DNA from: an uncultured Clostridia bacterium
GTDB lineage: Bacteria > Bacillota > Clostridia > Christensenellales > Borkfalkiaceae
NCBI GenBank assembly: GCA_930990665.1
Contig: CAKNQN010000005.1
Coordinates: forward strand, 1-64,000
Length of the DNA: 64,000 nucleotides
Direction: 5' to 3'
The notes beneath the pieces are model-generated. The model saw nothing but the letters and a program-made list of their open reading frames with translations, had not been told where the DNA came from and ran no database searches. The position numbers and the translations under genes were made by a program. Shown here in pieces: positions 53,049-61,098 of the stretch (positions are counted from its first letter, which is position 1; every line of letters begins with the position of its first letter).

Positions 53049-54929
53049 ATGCAAGTAAACAATGTCTTTTACACAAACGAATACGACGCCGTGGTGGTAG
53101 GAGCCGGGCATGCGGGCTGTGAAGCCGCCCTCGCGCTGGCGCGGACGGGCATGCGCACCCTCCTCATGACGCTGAATCTCGACAGCATCGCCTTCATGGC
53201 GTGCAACCCTTCGGTGGGCGGCACGGCCAAAGGACATCTCGTGCGCGAGATCGACGCGCTCGGCGGCGAGATGGGCATCAACGCCGACGCGACTGCCCTG
53301 CAGATGCGCATGCTCAATACGGGCAAAGGCGCAGCTGTGCAGAGTCTGCGCTCGCAGGCGGACAAAAACGCCTACCATGCGCGCATGAAACGTGTGCTCG
53401 AACACACCGAAAATCTTGCCATTTTGCAGAGCGAAGCGGCGGAAGTTCTTACGGAAAAGGGAAAAGTCTGCGGTGTGAAGACGACATTCGGCGAAGTGAT
53501 CTCCGCGCGCGCCGTCGTTCTGGCCACCGGCGTCTACCTGAAAGGCGCCGTGATCGCGGGAGAATACCGCCAGGAAAGCGGGCCGAACGGGTTCGCACCC
53601 GCGACGCAGCTGACCAAGTGTCTGCAAGACCTCGGCTTTTCCGTGCGGCGGTTCAAGACGGGCACCCCCGCCCGCGTGGACGCGCGTTCCATCGATTTTT
53701 CCAAACTGGAAGTGCAGGAAGGCGATACCGATATCTATCCCTTCTCCTATCTCTCGGACGGCGTTCCGCAACGGCAGACCCCCTGCTATCTGACCTATAC
53801 CAATGAAAAGACGCACGAGATCATCCGCGCTAACCTGCACCGTTCTCCCCTCTTTTCGGGCGTGATCAAGGGGACGGGCCCCCGCTATTGTCCCTCCATT
53901 GAGGACAAAGTCGTGCGCTTTGCCGACAAGGAACGGCACCAGATCTTTCTCGAACCGGAGAGTGCGGGTTCGGAGGAGATGTATGTGCAGGGCATGAGCT
54001 CCTCGCTGCCGCACGACGTGCAGCGCGCCATGTACCGCACGCTGCCTGGCTTTGAGCATGTGCGCATCATGCGCTACGCCTATGCCATCGAATACGACTG
54101 CATCGACCCGCTCGGCATCCGCCCCACGCTCGAATCCAAAGCGGTGGAAGGGCTGTACACGGCGGGACAGATCAACGGCACCAGCGGCTACGAAGAGGCG
54201 GCGGCGCAGGGGCTGATCGCAGGGCTCAACGCATCCCTTTTTCTGCGGGGAAAAGAGCCGCTTATCCTGCATCGGGACGAGGCATACATCGGCGTTCTCA
54301 TCGACGACCTCGTGACCAAGGGGACCAACGAGCCCTACCGCATGATGACCTCGCGCGCGGAACACCGCATCCATCTCAGGCAGGACAATGCGGACCTGCG
54401 CCTGACGCAAAAGGGATACGAAGCGGACCTCGTGACTGAGGAAAGATATGCGCGTTTTCTGGCGCGCAAAGAGGCGCTCGAAGCCATCAAAGCGCGGCTG
54501 GATGAACGGATTTCGCCGCTGCGTTGCACAAAATTTCTGACCGATCGCGGATTCCCCGCGCCGAACGGCGGCGTTTCGCTGGCGGATATGCTGCGGCGCG
54601 GCATTTCCGTCGAAGACCTACAAAAGGAATTCGGCGCCTTTACGGGAGAAAAGCGCGCGAACGTGGAGACGGCGGTCATCGACATCAAATACGAAGGCTA
54701 CCTAAAACGCGGACTTGAACAGATCGAAAAGGCGAAAAAACTGGAAGACAAGCGCCTGCCGCCCGACATCGACTATGCAAAGATCGAGGGCTTGCGCCTG
54801 GAAGCGCGGCAGAAGCTCGCCAAGATCCGCCCGGAAAACCTCGGGCAGGCGGGGCGCATTTCCGGCGTGAACCCCGCAGACATCGCCGTGCTGATGGTAT
54901 ACCTCGCATCCCCGCAAAAAAACTCCTGA
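53049..54929 (+). CDS. mnmG: tRNA uridine 5-carboxymethylaminomethyl modification enzyme MnmG (GidA)
   Basis: FAD-dependent enzyme that, with MnmE, installs the (carboxymethyl)aminomethyl group on wobble uridine 34 of tRNAs. 626 residues, the usual length. Signatures: FAD loop DAVVVGAGHAGCEAALALAR (~12-31), CNPSVGGTAKGHLVREIDAL (~53-72), EYRQESGPNGFAPATQLTK, YCPSIEDKV, and the C-terminal MnmE/tRNA-binding helices (EGYLKRGLEQIEKAK). The start at 53049 (MQVNNVFYTNEYDAVVVG) matches the family; an in-frame extension upstream has no family resemblance. The ribosome binding site is weak (GGGAACGGG). It lies 164 bp after dnaA. Confidence 0.95.
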   Translation: MQVNNVFYTNEYDAVVVGAGHAGCEAALALARTGMRTLLMTLNLDSIAFMACNPSVGGTAKGHLVREIDALGGEMGINADATALQMRMLNTGKGAAVQSLRSQADKNAYHARMKRVLEHTENLAILQSEAAEVLTEKGKVCGVKTTFGEVISARAVVLATGVYLKGAVIAGEYRQESGPNGFAPATQLTKCLQDLGFSVRRFKTGTPARVDARSIDFSKLEVQEGDTDIYPFSYLSDGVPQRQTPCYLTYTNEKTHEIIRANLHRSPLFSGVIKGTGPRYCPSIEDKVVRFADKERHQIFLEPESAGSEEMYVQGMSSSLPHDVQRAMYRTLPGFEHVRIMRYAYAIEYDCIDPLGIRPTLESKAVEGLYTAGQINGTSGYEEAAAQGLIAGLNASLFLRGKEPLILHRDEAYIGVLIDDLVTKGTNEPYRMMTSRAEHRIHLRQDNADLRLTQKGYEADLVTEERYARFLARKEALEAIKARLDERISPLRCTKFLTDRGFPAPNGGVSLADMLRRGISVEDLQKEFGAFTGEKRANVETAVIDIKYEGYLKRGLEQIEKAKKLEDKRLPPDIDYAKIEGLRLEARQKLAKIRPENLGQAGRISGVNPADIAVLMVYLASPQKNS

Positions 54930-55020
54930 ACAGAAATTCTGCGCAGAAAAAATCCTGAACAGAAATTCTGCGCAGAAAAAATCCTGAACAGAAATTCTGC
55001 GCAAAAAAAATCCTGAACAG
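54924..55020 (+). repeat. 29-bp tandem repeats with an inner palindrome (3.3 copies)
   Basis: Units start at 54924, 54953, 54982 and 55011 (TCCTGAACAG-AAATTCTGCGCA, then an A-run). The first two units hold the 12-bp palindrome TTCTGCGCAGAA; the third loses it by A substitutions and the fourth is partial. The array overlaps the last codons of mnmG and abuts its terminator. Confidence 0.9.
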
Positions 55021-55026
55021 CAATTT

Positions 55027-55066
55027 GCTCCCCGCGGCATCTACCCGACGCCGCGGGGAGCTTTTT
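55027..55066 (+). terminator. Intrinsic terminator after mnmG
   Basis: Stem GCTCCCCGCGGC / GCCGCGGGGAGC (55027-55038, 55050-55061), 11-nt loop, then TTTTT. Confidence 0.92.
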
Positions 55067-55287
55067 ACAAAAAAGGCATGAACGGAACGGCAGACATCCT
55101 GTTTCCATTTTTCCAAGCAAAAGGGCACGGCGATGAAACGGAAAGCGACCTTTTCCCCATTTTTTGCGCAAAACGGGATAGAGATGAAAAGGCAGGCGCC
55201 GTTTTTTTTCATTTTTCGCCGAAATCAGTCAGGTTGCGCGCGGCAAACTGTGATATGATACGCAAAAACGGAGACGCGCGTATTTTC

Positions 55288-57627
55288 ATGTTGGCGGATA
55301 AATTCAAGACAAAATATAGTTATAAGACGGCGCTCGTGTATGCGGGGCTCTTTTTGGGGATGCTCTTTCTGAACTTTACGATGCGCTCGTTCGAGCCCTT
55401 CTCGCTGGCGCTCTTTGCGGCGGCACTGCTGTGCGGGGCAAACCCTTTGGCCGCGGCGGGCGCCTACATTCTGGCGGGAGGGCTCGCCTTTCTCGTCTCC
55501 CCCCTGCCTTTTGCGGTGATCGCGGCGCAGGGGCTCTTTTTGGGGGCAATCTTCTTTGCCTATCGGCGGGGCGGACGGGCAATGAAACAGGAGATCGCCC
55601 TCTACCTTCTGGCGGCCTGTCTCCTCTTTTTCTGGATCTTCGGTCAGTATTTGTATTTCAGCTACGCAAAAGCCGCGATCGTGGCGGCGTGCATCTACAT
55701 ACTCTGCTTCGTCTTTGCGGGAGCAATGCGCTGTCTGCTCTGGCGCGCGGGAAAGCGGCGGCTCGCGTGCGAGGATCTCATCTTCTGCGCCGCCGCCGTG
55801 GCGGCGGCGGGAATCGGGCTGTATAACGGCATCGGGGAATATGCCTACGAGGGCATCGCCCTGCTCTTTATCCTGTTTGCCGCGGCGATGTACGGAAACG
55901 GGAACGCCGCGCTCTGCGCGCTGGTGCTCGCCCTGCCCGCCTGCATCTGCCAGAGCGCGGCGGCCGCCGCGCCAGTCCTCACCCCTTGCGCGCTTTATGC
56001 CCTCTACGCCGCGATCGCCGTCGTGTTTCTGCGCATCGGCAAACTCCCCGCGGCGCTCGCCGTCTTCCTCGCCGTCGTCACCGCCCGCTATTTCACTGAC
56101 TTTTTCTCGGCGGAAAACATCGCCGCTCCCTTTTCCGGCTCCGCCTTTTACCTGACCATGCTGGTGCCCTTCATCCCTTCTTTCCTGTTTGCAATCTTTC
56201 CCGAATTTCTTCTCCGCAAGATGCGCAACGCCCTCCGCCGCTACGGCGAAAAGGCTCTCACCCGTGCGGGGATCGACCGCAACCGCGCCGTCATCGGCGA
56301 GAAACTGTTCGAGGTTTCCGCCGTCTTCCGCGAGATCGAAAACATCTTTTCGACGGGCGATACCGCGCCCGAAGCCGAGGCGGGCGTGCGCGCCTATATG
56401 CTGGAAGGGCTGCGGCAGGAAGTCTGCTCCGGCTGTACCCGGCAAAAAGAATGCAGCCGCGAAGTGAGCGAGGGACTGGAAAAGCTGATCGGCGTGGGCT
56501 GTGCCAAGGGCAGGGTGAACCTGATCGACCTGCCTGCCGCCGTCACCGCGCACTGCGGCGAACCTTCCGCGCTCATCTTTTCCCTCAACAAGATGCTTGC
56601 CGATTATCGGCGCAGCTCGGTCGAATCGGAAAACCGCGCACTCGGAAGAAAACTTCTTGCTGAGGAAGCGCACGCGGTGGCGGAAATGCTGAAAAAACTC
56701 GCCGTGGAACAGTGTTCCCCGCTCAGCGGAGGGCGGGAAGCGGAATCGGCCGTGCGCACGGCGCTGGCGCGCGGCGGCATCCCCTGCGACGAGGCGCTCA
56801 TATCCGGCGACCCGCCGGAAGTGCTTTTGACCTTGTCCGAAAACGCACCGGGAGATGCGGTCAGCCGTGCCGTTTCCGCGGCGCTCGGAATGCAGTTTTC
56901 TCTCTCAAAAAAGCGGGAAACGGGCGGCGGGAAATACATCTGTTTTCTCCGCAGGAAGCCCGACCTCGACGCGGCGTTCGGCACGGCAAGCCGCACCAAA
57001 GACGGCGAAAATGCCTGCGGCGACACCCATTCCATGATCAAGATCGACGAGCGCACCTTCCTCTTTGCCCTTTCGGACGGGATGGGGAGCGGCGAACGCG
57101 CGCGCGGCGTTTCGGATACCGCACTCTCGCTCATCGAAAGTTTCTGCCGTGCGGGGCTGGCGGGCGAGGGCATGCTCGAAACCGTAAACGAGCTGCTCGC
57201 CTTCCGGCGGGACGAGATGTTCGCCTGCATCGACATCGCCACCGTGGACCTGGATACAGGGCGGACGGATATCGTCAAGATCGGCTCTCCCCTCGCCTTT
57301 CTCATCACCGAAGGGGGTGTGGAGATCCTGGAAAGCGATTCTCTCCCGCTCGGCATACTCGAAGGCGTGCACCCCACCGTCCTCACGCGCAATCTCTGCG
57401 AAGGGGATATCCTCGTCTTTCTCAGCGACGGGATCACCGCGGCCTTCGGCTCGAGTGCGGACCTGGCCGATTTTCTCGCTTCGCTGCGCCCTTCCAACCC
57501 GCAGGCACTGGCAGATGAACTCCTCGCCGGCGCACTCACGCGCACGGGCGGCACCGCCCCCGACGACATGACCGTCGTGGCCATGCGGCTGTTTTCTTCC
57601 GCCGCGCCGCAGAACACGGAGAACTGA
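55288..57627 (+). CDS. spoIIE: Stage II sporulation protein E (SpoIIE)
   Basis: Membrane PP2C-type phosphatase that dephosphorylates SpoIIAA and so activates sigma-F in the forespore; it also acts at the polar septum. 779 residues: about ten hydrophobic helices in residues ~20-330, a central regulatory region (~330-560; CSGCTRQKECSREVSEGLEK is a Cys-rich patch also seen in the family), and the PP2C domain (~565-775) with FALSDGMGSGERARGVSD (~590) and LVFLSDGITAAFGSS. The ATG at 55288 is chosen since an in-frame upstream ATG (55255) lies inside a TATGAT box that may be its -10. Presence of this gene implies endospore formation. Confidence 0.93.
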   Translation: MLADKFKTKYSYKTALVYAGLFLGMLFLNFTMRSFEPFSLALFAAALLCGANPLAAAGAYILAGGLAFLVSPLPFAVIAAQGLFLGAIFFAYRRGGRAMKQEIALYLLAACLLFFWIFGQYLYFSYAKAAIVAACIYILCFVFAGAMRCLLWRAGKRRLACEDLIFCAAAVAAAGIGLYNGIGEYAYEGIALLFILFAAAMYGNGNAALCALVLALPACICQSAAAAAPVLTPCALYALYAAIAVVFLRIGKLPAALAVFLAVVTARYFTDFFSAENIAAPFSGSAFYLTMLVPFIPSFLFAIFPEFLLRKMRNALRRYGEKALTRAGIDRNRAVIGEKLFEVSAVFREIENIFSTGDTAPEAEAGVRAYMLEGLRQEVCSGCTRQKECSREVSEGLEKLIGVGCAKGRVNLIDLPAAVTAHCGEPSALIFSLNKMLADYRRSSVESENRALGRKLLAEEAHAVAEMLKKLAVEQCSPLSGGREAESAVRTALARGGIPCDEALISGDPPEVLLTLSENAPGDAVSRAVSAALGMQFSLSKKRETGGGKYICFLRRKPDLDAAFGTASRTKDGENACGDTHSMIKIDERTFLFALSDGMGSGERARGVSDTALSLIESFCRAGLAGEGMLETVNELLAFRRDEMFACIDIATVDLDTGRTDIVKIGSPLAFLITEGGVEILESDSLPLGILEGVHPTVLTRNLCEGDILVFLSDGITAAFGSSADLADFLASLRPSNPQALADELLAGALTRTGGTAPDDMTVVAMRLFSSAAPQNTEN

Positions 57628-57772
57628 CCCCGCCGAAGCCACCCTCTCAGATACCGACGCCCGCATCGCAAAATTTTACCTTCCGAACTGCTGCAAATTA
57701 CCTCCATAGTGAACCCTTAAAAATGCCGCCACAGCGCCATCCTGCCAAATATCTCACAGCGCTGTCCTTTCG

Positions 57773-57806
57773 AATGCCGCCCCGCATGTTTGCGGGGCGG
57801 CATTTT
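57773..57806 (+). terminator. Intrinsic terminator downstream of spoIIE
   Basis: Stem AATGCCGCCCCGCA / TGCGGGGCGGCATT (57773-57786, 57791-57804), loop TGTT, followed by T residues; about 145 nt after the spoIIE stop. Confidence 0.88.
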
Positions 57807-57905
57807 CTGGCATTTACCGATCAAAATCCCGCCTTGACAAGGTATAATGGGTATGCGGCGGGAAAAACGGAAGCGGAGGCGCAAGCCCCTGCGAGGAGGC
57901 AAATC

Positions 57906-58400
57906 ATGGATCTCGTTCAGTTTTTCGGCTACCTGCGGCAGTTCAATGCCGACATCCTGGTCATCGGCGTGGCGGTGTGGGGTCTGACGGCGGTTCTGAA
58001 AAGGACGCTGTTGAAGAGCATTCCGAAAAAGTACATCACCCTTCTGCCCTTTGTACTGGGAATCCTGCTCTTTACGGCCTATGCGGCGATCGCGGGCGAG
58101 TTTTCCGCCGGCGCTTTCGCCGACATTGCGGCCTCGGGCATCACCTGCGGTTCGCTGGCGACGGTGATACACGTCGTATACGAGCAATTTGTGCGGAAAC
58201 AGACGAAGACGGACGTGCGTACCGCCTGCGTGAAAGCCGTGCTTGCGCCCTATGCCGAACTTTCGGACGAAGACGCAAAGGCGATCGCGGATGCGATGGA
58301 AAAGGGCAGCGAAGAGGCGGAGGAACTTCTGCGCGCATACTGTGCCGACGACACGGCGCTCGCCCTGTCGATACTCGAAAAAACCCTCTCTACCCTGTAA
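57906..58400 (+). CDS. Small membrane protein of unknown function between spoIIE and gerA
   Basis: No family recognised. 164 residues with three predicted membrane helices (about residues 17-33, 44-63 and 75-95; PFVLGILLFTAYAAIAGEF is the clearest), then a soluble, helical and acidic C-terminal half (LSDEDAKAIADAMEKGSEEA). The layout recalls small holin-like or phage-type membrane proteins, but the tail is longer. GAGGAGG lies 6 nt before the ATG at 57906. TTGACA and TATAAT occur just upstream (57834-57847) but only 3 bp apart, so they do not form one promoter. Own terminator follows; a sporulation role is only suggested by neighbours. Confidence 0.75.
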   Translation: MDLVQFFGYLRQFNADILVIGVAVWGLTAVLKRTLLKSIPKKYITLLPFVLGILLFTAYAAIAGEFSAGAFADIAASGITCGSLATVIHVVYEQFVRKQTKTDVRTACVKAVLAPYAELSDEDAKAIADAMEKGSEEAEELLRAYCADDTALALSILEKTLSTL

Positions 58401-58413
58401 ACTCCCGCAACGG

Positions 58414-58453
58414 CGCCGCCCGCAAGATCTTCTTGCGGGCGGCGTTCTTTTTT
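58414..58453 (+). terminator. Intrinsic terminator after the small membrane protein
   Basis: Stem CGCCGCCCGCAAGA / TCTTGCGGGCGGCG (58414-58427, 58431-58444), then TTCTTTTTT. Confidence 0.92.
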
Positions 58454-58535
58454 GATACAAATTAAGCCAATGGCGGCAGAGCAAACAAATGGGGAATCCT
58501 TGCAAAAAAACTGAAATTCTGCACAAACTTCGGGC

Positions 58536-60017
58536 GTGGAAAAGACAAAAAAACGCAGCCCGCAGCCGTTTGCGGGCGAAATCGAAAAAGATATAGCGGC
58601 CGTCAAGGAATTTCTGCCCGCCGACGACATTCTCGTATACCGCTTTGAAACGGAGGACAAAAAAGCTTGCGCGGCCGTCTATGCGGACGGGATCACGGAC
58701 AAAGAACTGCTCGGGCAGCTGGTAGCCAAGCCGCTCTCCCTCTCGCCCGCGCCGAAAACGGCGCAGGACGCGAGGCAGCTTCTGTATTTTCCGGAAACAA
58801 AGCCCGCAAAGGACGTACAGACCGCCTGCGACGAGATCCTGGCAGGAAACCCGCTGCTGCTCATCGACGGCATCGCGGAAGGCACGACACTCGGCACGAA
58901 AAAGGTTTCGCTGCGCGCGATCATGGAACCGCAGACGTCGATCACGGTCAAAGGCCCGCGCGAGGGCTTCATCGAAGACGTCAAGACGAACATGGGGCTG
59001 ATCCGCCGCCGTCTGAAGACCCCTGCCCTGCGATTCGAGACGATGGAAGTGGGGCGCGCGAGCAAGACGGCGGTGGTCGTCGCCTATCTAGAAGGCATCG
59101 CACAAAAAGAGGTGGTCCGTGAGATCAAAGACCGGATCGGGGCCATCGACATCGACGGCGTGCCCGACTCCTCCTACATCGGGAAATTTCTCGCCAAAAA
59201 GTCCTATTCCCTCTTCAAACAGGCGGGCACGACGGAAAAGCCGGATATCCTCTGCGCCAAGATGCTGGAAGGGCGGGTGGCCGTGCTCTCCGACGGGTCG
59301 CCCATCGCGCTGACCTTGCCCTATATTCTGGCCGAAGATTTTCAGAGTTCCCAGGATTACTTCGTTTCCCCCTACCGCGCGACCATCAGCCGCATCCTTC
59401 GCACGCTCGCGGTGATCGTATCGCTGTTTTTGCCCGCCTACTATGTGGCGGCAGAGCTTTTCCGGCTGCAGTTGCTGCCCTTCGGACTGCTCATGACCAT
59501 TTCGGGCGGCGTGCAGGATCTGCCCCTTTCACCCAGTCTGGAACTGTTTTTCCTGCTCATCGTGCTCGAGATCCTCATCGAGGCGAGCGTGCGCATGCCG
59601 AAATATGTGGCGCTCGCCCTGTCGGTGATCGGCGCGCTCGTCCTCGGCGACACCGCCGTCAAGGCGGGCGTCGTGTCCTCGCCGGCCATCATCATCGTCG
59701 CCCTGTCAGGGATCTCCGCCTACACCGTTCCCGACCTCACGGGCACCCTCTCCGTCATCCGCCTCGCCTACGTCGTGGTGGCGGGAAGCATCGGAACATA
59801 CGGAATTTTGCTGTTTACGGCCCTTCTTGCCTATTATCTCGTCTCTTCCGACAGCTATGGCGCGCCCCTTCTGGCCCCCTTCTCCCCGCTGATACGGAGA
59901 GATCTGCGCGACTCGATCTGGAAAGCAGACATCTATTCGCTCGATACCCGCCCGGCCGTGCTGCGCGTAAAGAACAAGACGCGCCTGAAAGTGCGCAACA
60001 AGGAGAAAAATGGATAA
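58536..60017 (+). CDS. Spore germination protein GerA family (A subunit)
   Basis: A subunit of a germinant receptor (GerAA/GerKA/SpoVAF superfamily), 493 residues. A large N-terminal soluble domain (about 1-285) contains the family blocks GPREGFIEDVKTNMGLIRRR (~148-167) and VARVDIDG-like DRIGAIDIDGVPDSSYIGKF. Four to six helices follow (LAVIVSLFLPAYYVAAELF and later), then a basic tail KNKTRLKVRNKEK. The start is GTG at 58536 with no strong ribosome binding site. It overlaps gerB by 8 bp and forms a three-gene A-B-C receptor operon. Located in the spore inner membrane; the germinant is unknown. Confidence 0.92.
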   Translation: MEKTKKRSPQPFAGEIEKDIAAVKEFLPADDILVYRFETEDKKACAAVYADGITDKELLGQLVAKPLSLSPAPKTAQDARQLLYFPETKPAKDVQTACDEILAGNPLLLIDGIAEGTTLGTKKVSLRAIMEPQTSITVKGPREGFIEDVKTNMGLIRRRLKTPALRFETMEVGRASKTAVVVAYLEGIAQKEVVREIKDRIGAIDIDGVPDSSYIGKFLAKKSYSLFKQAGTTEKPDILCAKMLEGRVAVLSDGSPIALTLPYILAEDFQSSQDYFVSPYRATISRILRTLAVIVSLFLPAYYVAAELFRLQLLPFGLLMTISGGVQDLPLSPSLELFFLLIVLEILIEASVRMPKYVALALSVIGALVLGDTAVKAGVVSSPAIIIVALSGISAYTVPDLTGTLSVIRLAYVVVAGSIGTYGILLFTALLAYYLVSSDSYGAPLLAPFSPLIRRDLRDSIWKADIYSLDTRPAVLRVKNKTRLKVRNKEKNG

Positions 60018-61098
60018 GATCAAACTTCGTCAGATCTGTTTTCTGTTTGCGGCCATGATGCCCATCACAAAGACGATCGTCTACCCCGCCACCCTCGCTT
60101 ACACCGCCCGCAACGACCTGCTCTGGTCGGCACTTGTGAACTTTCTGCTCGAAGGCGCCGTCATCGCCGCCGTGCTGTTCCTTGCAAAGCGCACAAACTG
60201 CACTTTCTTCGAACTTCTGCAAAACACCTTCGGAAAGGTCGCGGCGCGCATCCTTTACGGGCTTTTCGGACTCTTTTTTGCCCTTTCCGCCCTTTTGCCG
60301 CTGATGGAACAGAAAAATTTCGTGACGGTGGAGCTGTACGAAAACGTGCCGCCCGTCATCTCCTTCGCGCCCTTTTTCGCGCTGTGCTTTTTTGCCTGCA
60401 CGAAAGGGTTCAAGAGCATCGGGCGGGTGGCGGACATCGCCCTGCCCGTCTTCGTCTTCTGCTTTGCGGCCATCCTTTTGCTCGCCCTGCCGCAGGCGGA
60501 CTTTGCGGCGCTTCTGCCCATCGGCGCTTCAGGCGCAAAGGGCATCTTCGGCGGAGCTTTGCAGGGACTGAACTGGTACACCGATTGCCTGTACCCCCTC
60601 TTCTTTCTCGGCCACTTTGAATACGAAAAGGGCGCGGCGGGCAAAGTTCTCGGCTCCTATGCGGCCGGCTCTGCAGCCGTGCTGGTCTTTCTCGCCGTCT
60701 TTTACGGCACCTATTCGGATATCGCCATTCTGCAATACAATACCCTCGCGCAGATCTCCAAATACGCCACCGCGGGCACCTCGCTCGGAAGGGTAGACCT
60801 TCTGTTCGTCTTTTCGCTCGTGCTCGTTCTCATCTTCTATTGCTGCGTGCCTGTACAGATGTGCGTGCATTGCATCTCGAAGGCCATCGGCTGTCCGCCC
60901 GTCTGGCCCGCGGCCGTCGTCAATCTGCTGCTTTTAGCCTTTACGATCTTTTTCAATTATTCCTTTGCCGAGTTGCAGACGGTCTTTACGCAGAAACTCT
61001 GGTTCGTCTTTGCGCTGTTCGCCTATGTTTTGCCCGTATGCAGCCTGCTCCTGCGGCGAACGGCAAATTCCCCGCAAAAGGAGAAATCCCGTGAATAA
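60010..61098 (+). CDS. Spore germination protein GerB family (B subunit, permease-like)
   Basis: Integral membrane B subunit of the germinant receptor, 362 residues with about ten helices and an APC-transporter-like fold that in the family holds the germinant pocket. Opens MDKIKLRQICFLFAAMMPIT; GLNWYTDCLYPLFFLGHFE and FNYSFAELQTVFTQKLWFVF are typical later segments. Overlaps gerA by 8 bp and gerC by 8 bp, so all three are translationally coupled. Confidence 0.9.
   Translation: MDKIKLRQICFLFAAMMPITKTIVYPATLAYTARNDLLWSALVNFLLEGAVIAAVLFLAKRTNCTFFELLQNTFGKVAARILYGLFGLFFALSALLPLMEQKNFVTVELYENVPPVISFAPFFALCFFACTKGFKSIGRVADIALPVFVFCFAAILLLALPQADFAALLPIGASGAKGIFGGALQGLNWYTDCLYPLFFLGHFEYEKGAAGKVLGSYAAGSAAVLVFLAVFYGTYSDIAILQYNTLAQISKYATAGTSLGRVDLLFVFSLVLVLIFYCCVPVQMCVHCISKAIGCPPVWPAAVVNLLLLAFTIFFNYSFAELQTVFTQKLWFVFALFAYVLPVCSLLLRRTANSPQKEKSRE

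Noticed and set aside
57834..57847. Promoter formed by TTGACA and TATAAT before the 57906 gene
   Set aside because: The hexamers are only 3 bp apart, which cannot serve one sigma-A polymerase; no proper partner for either was found.
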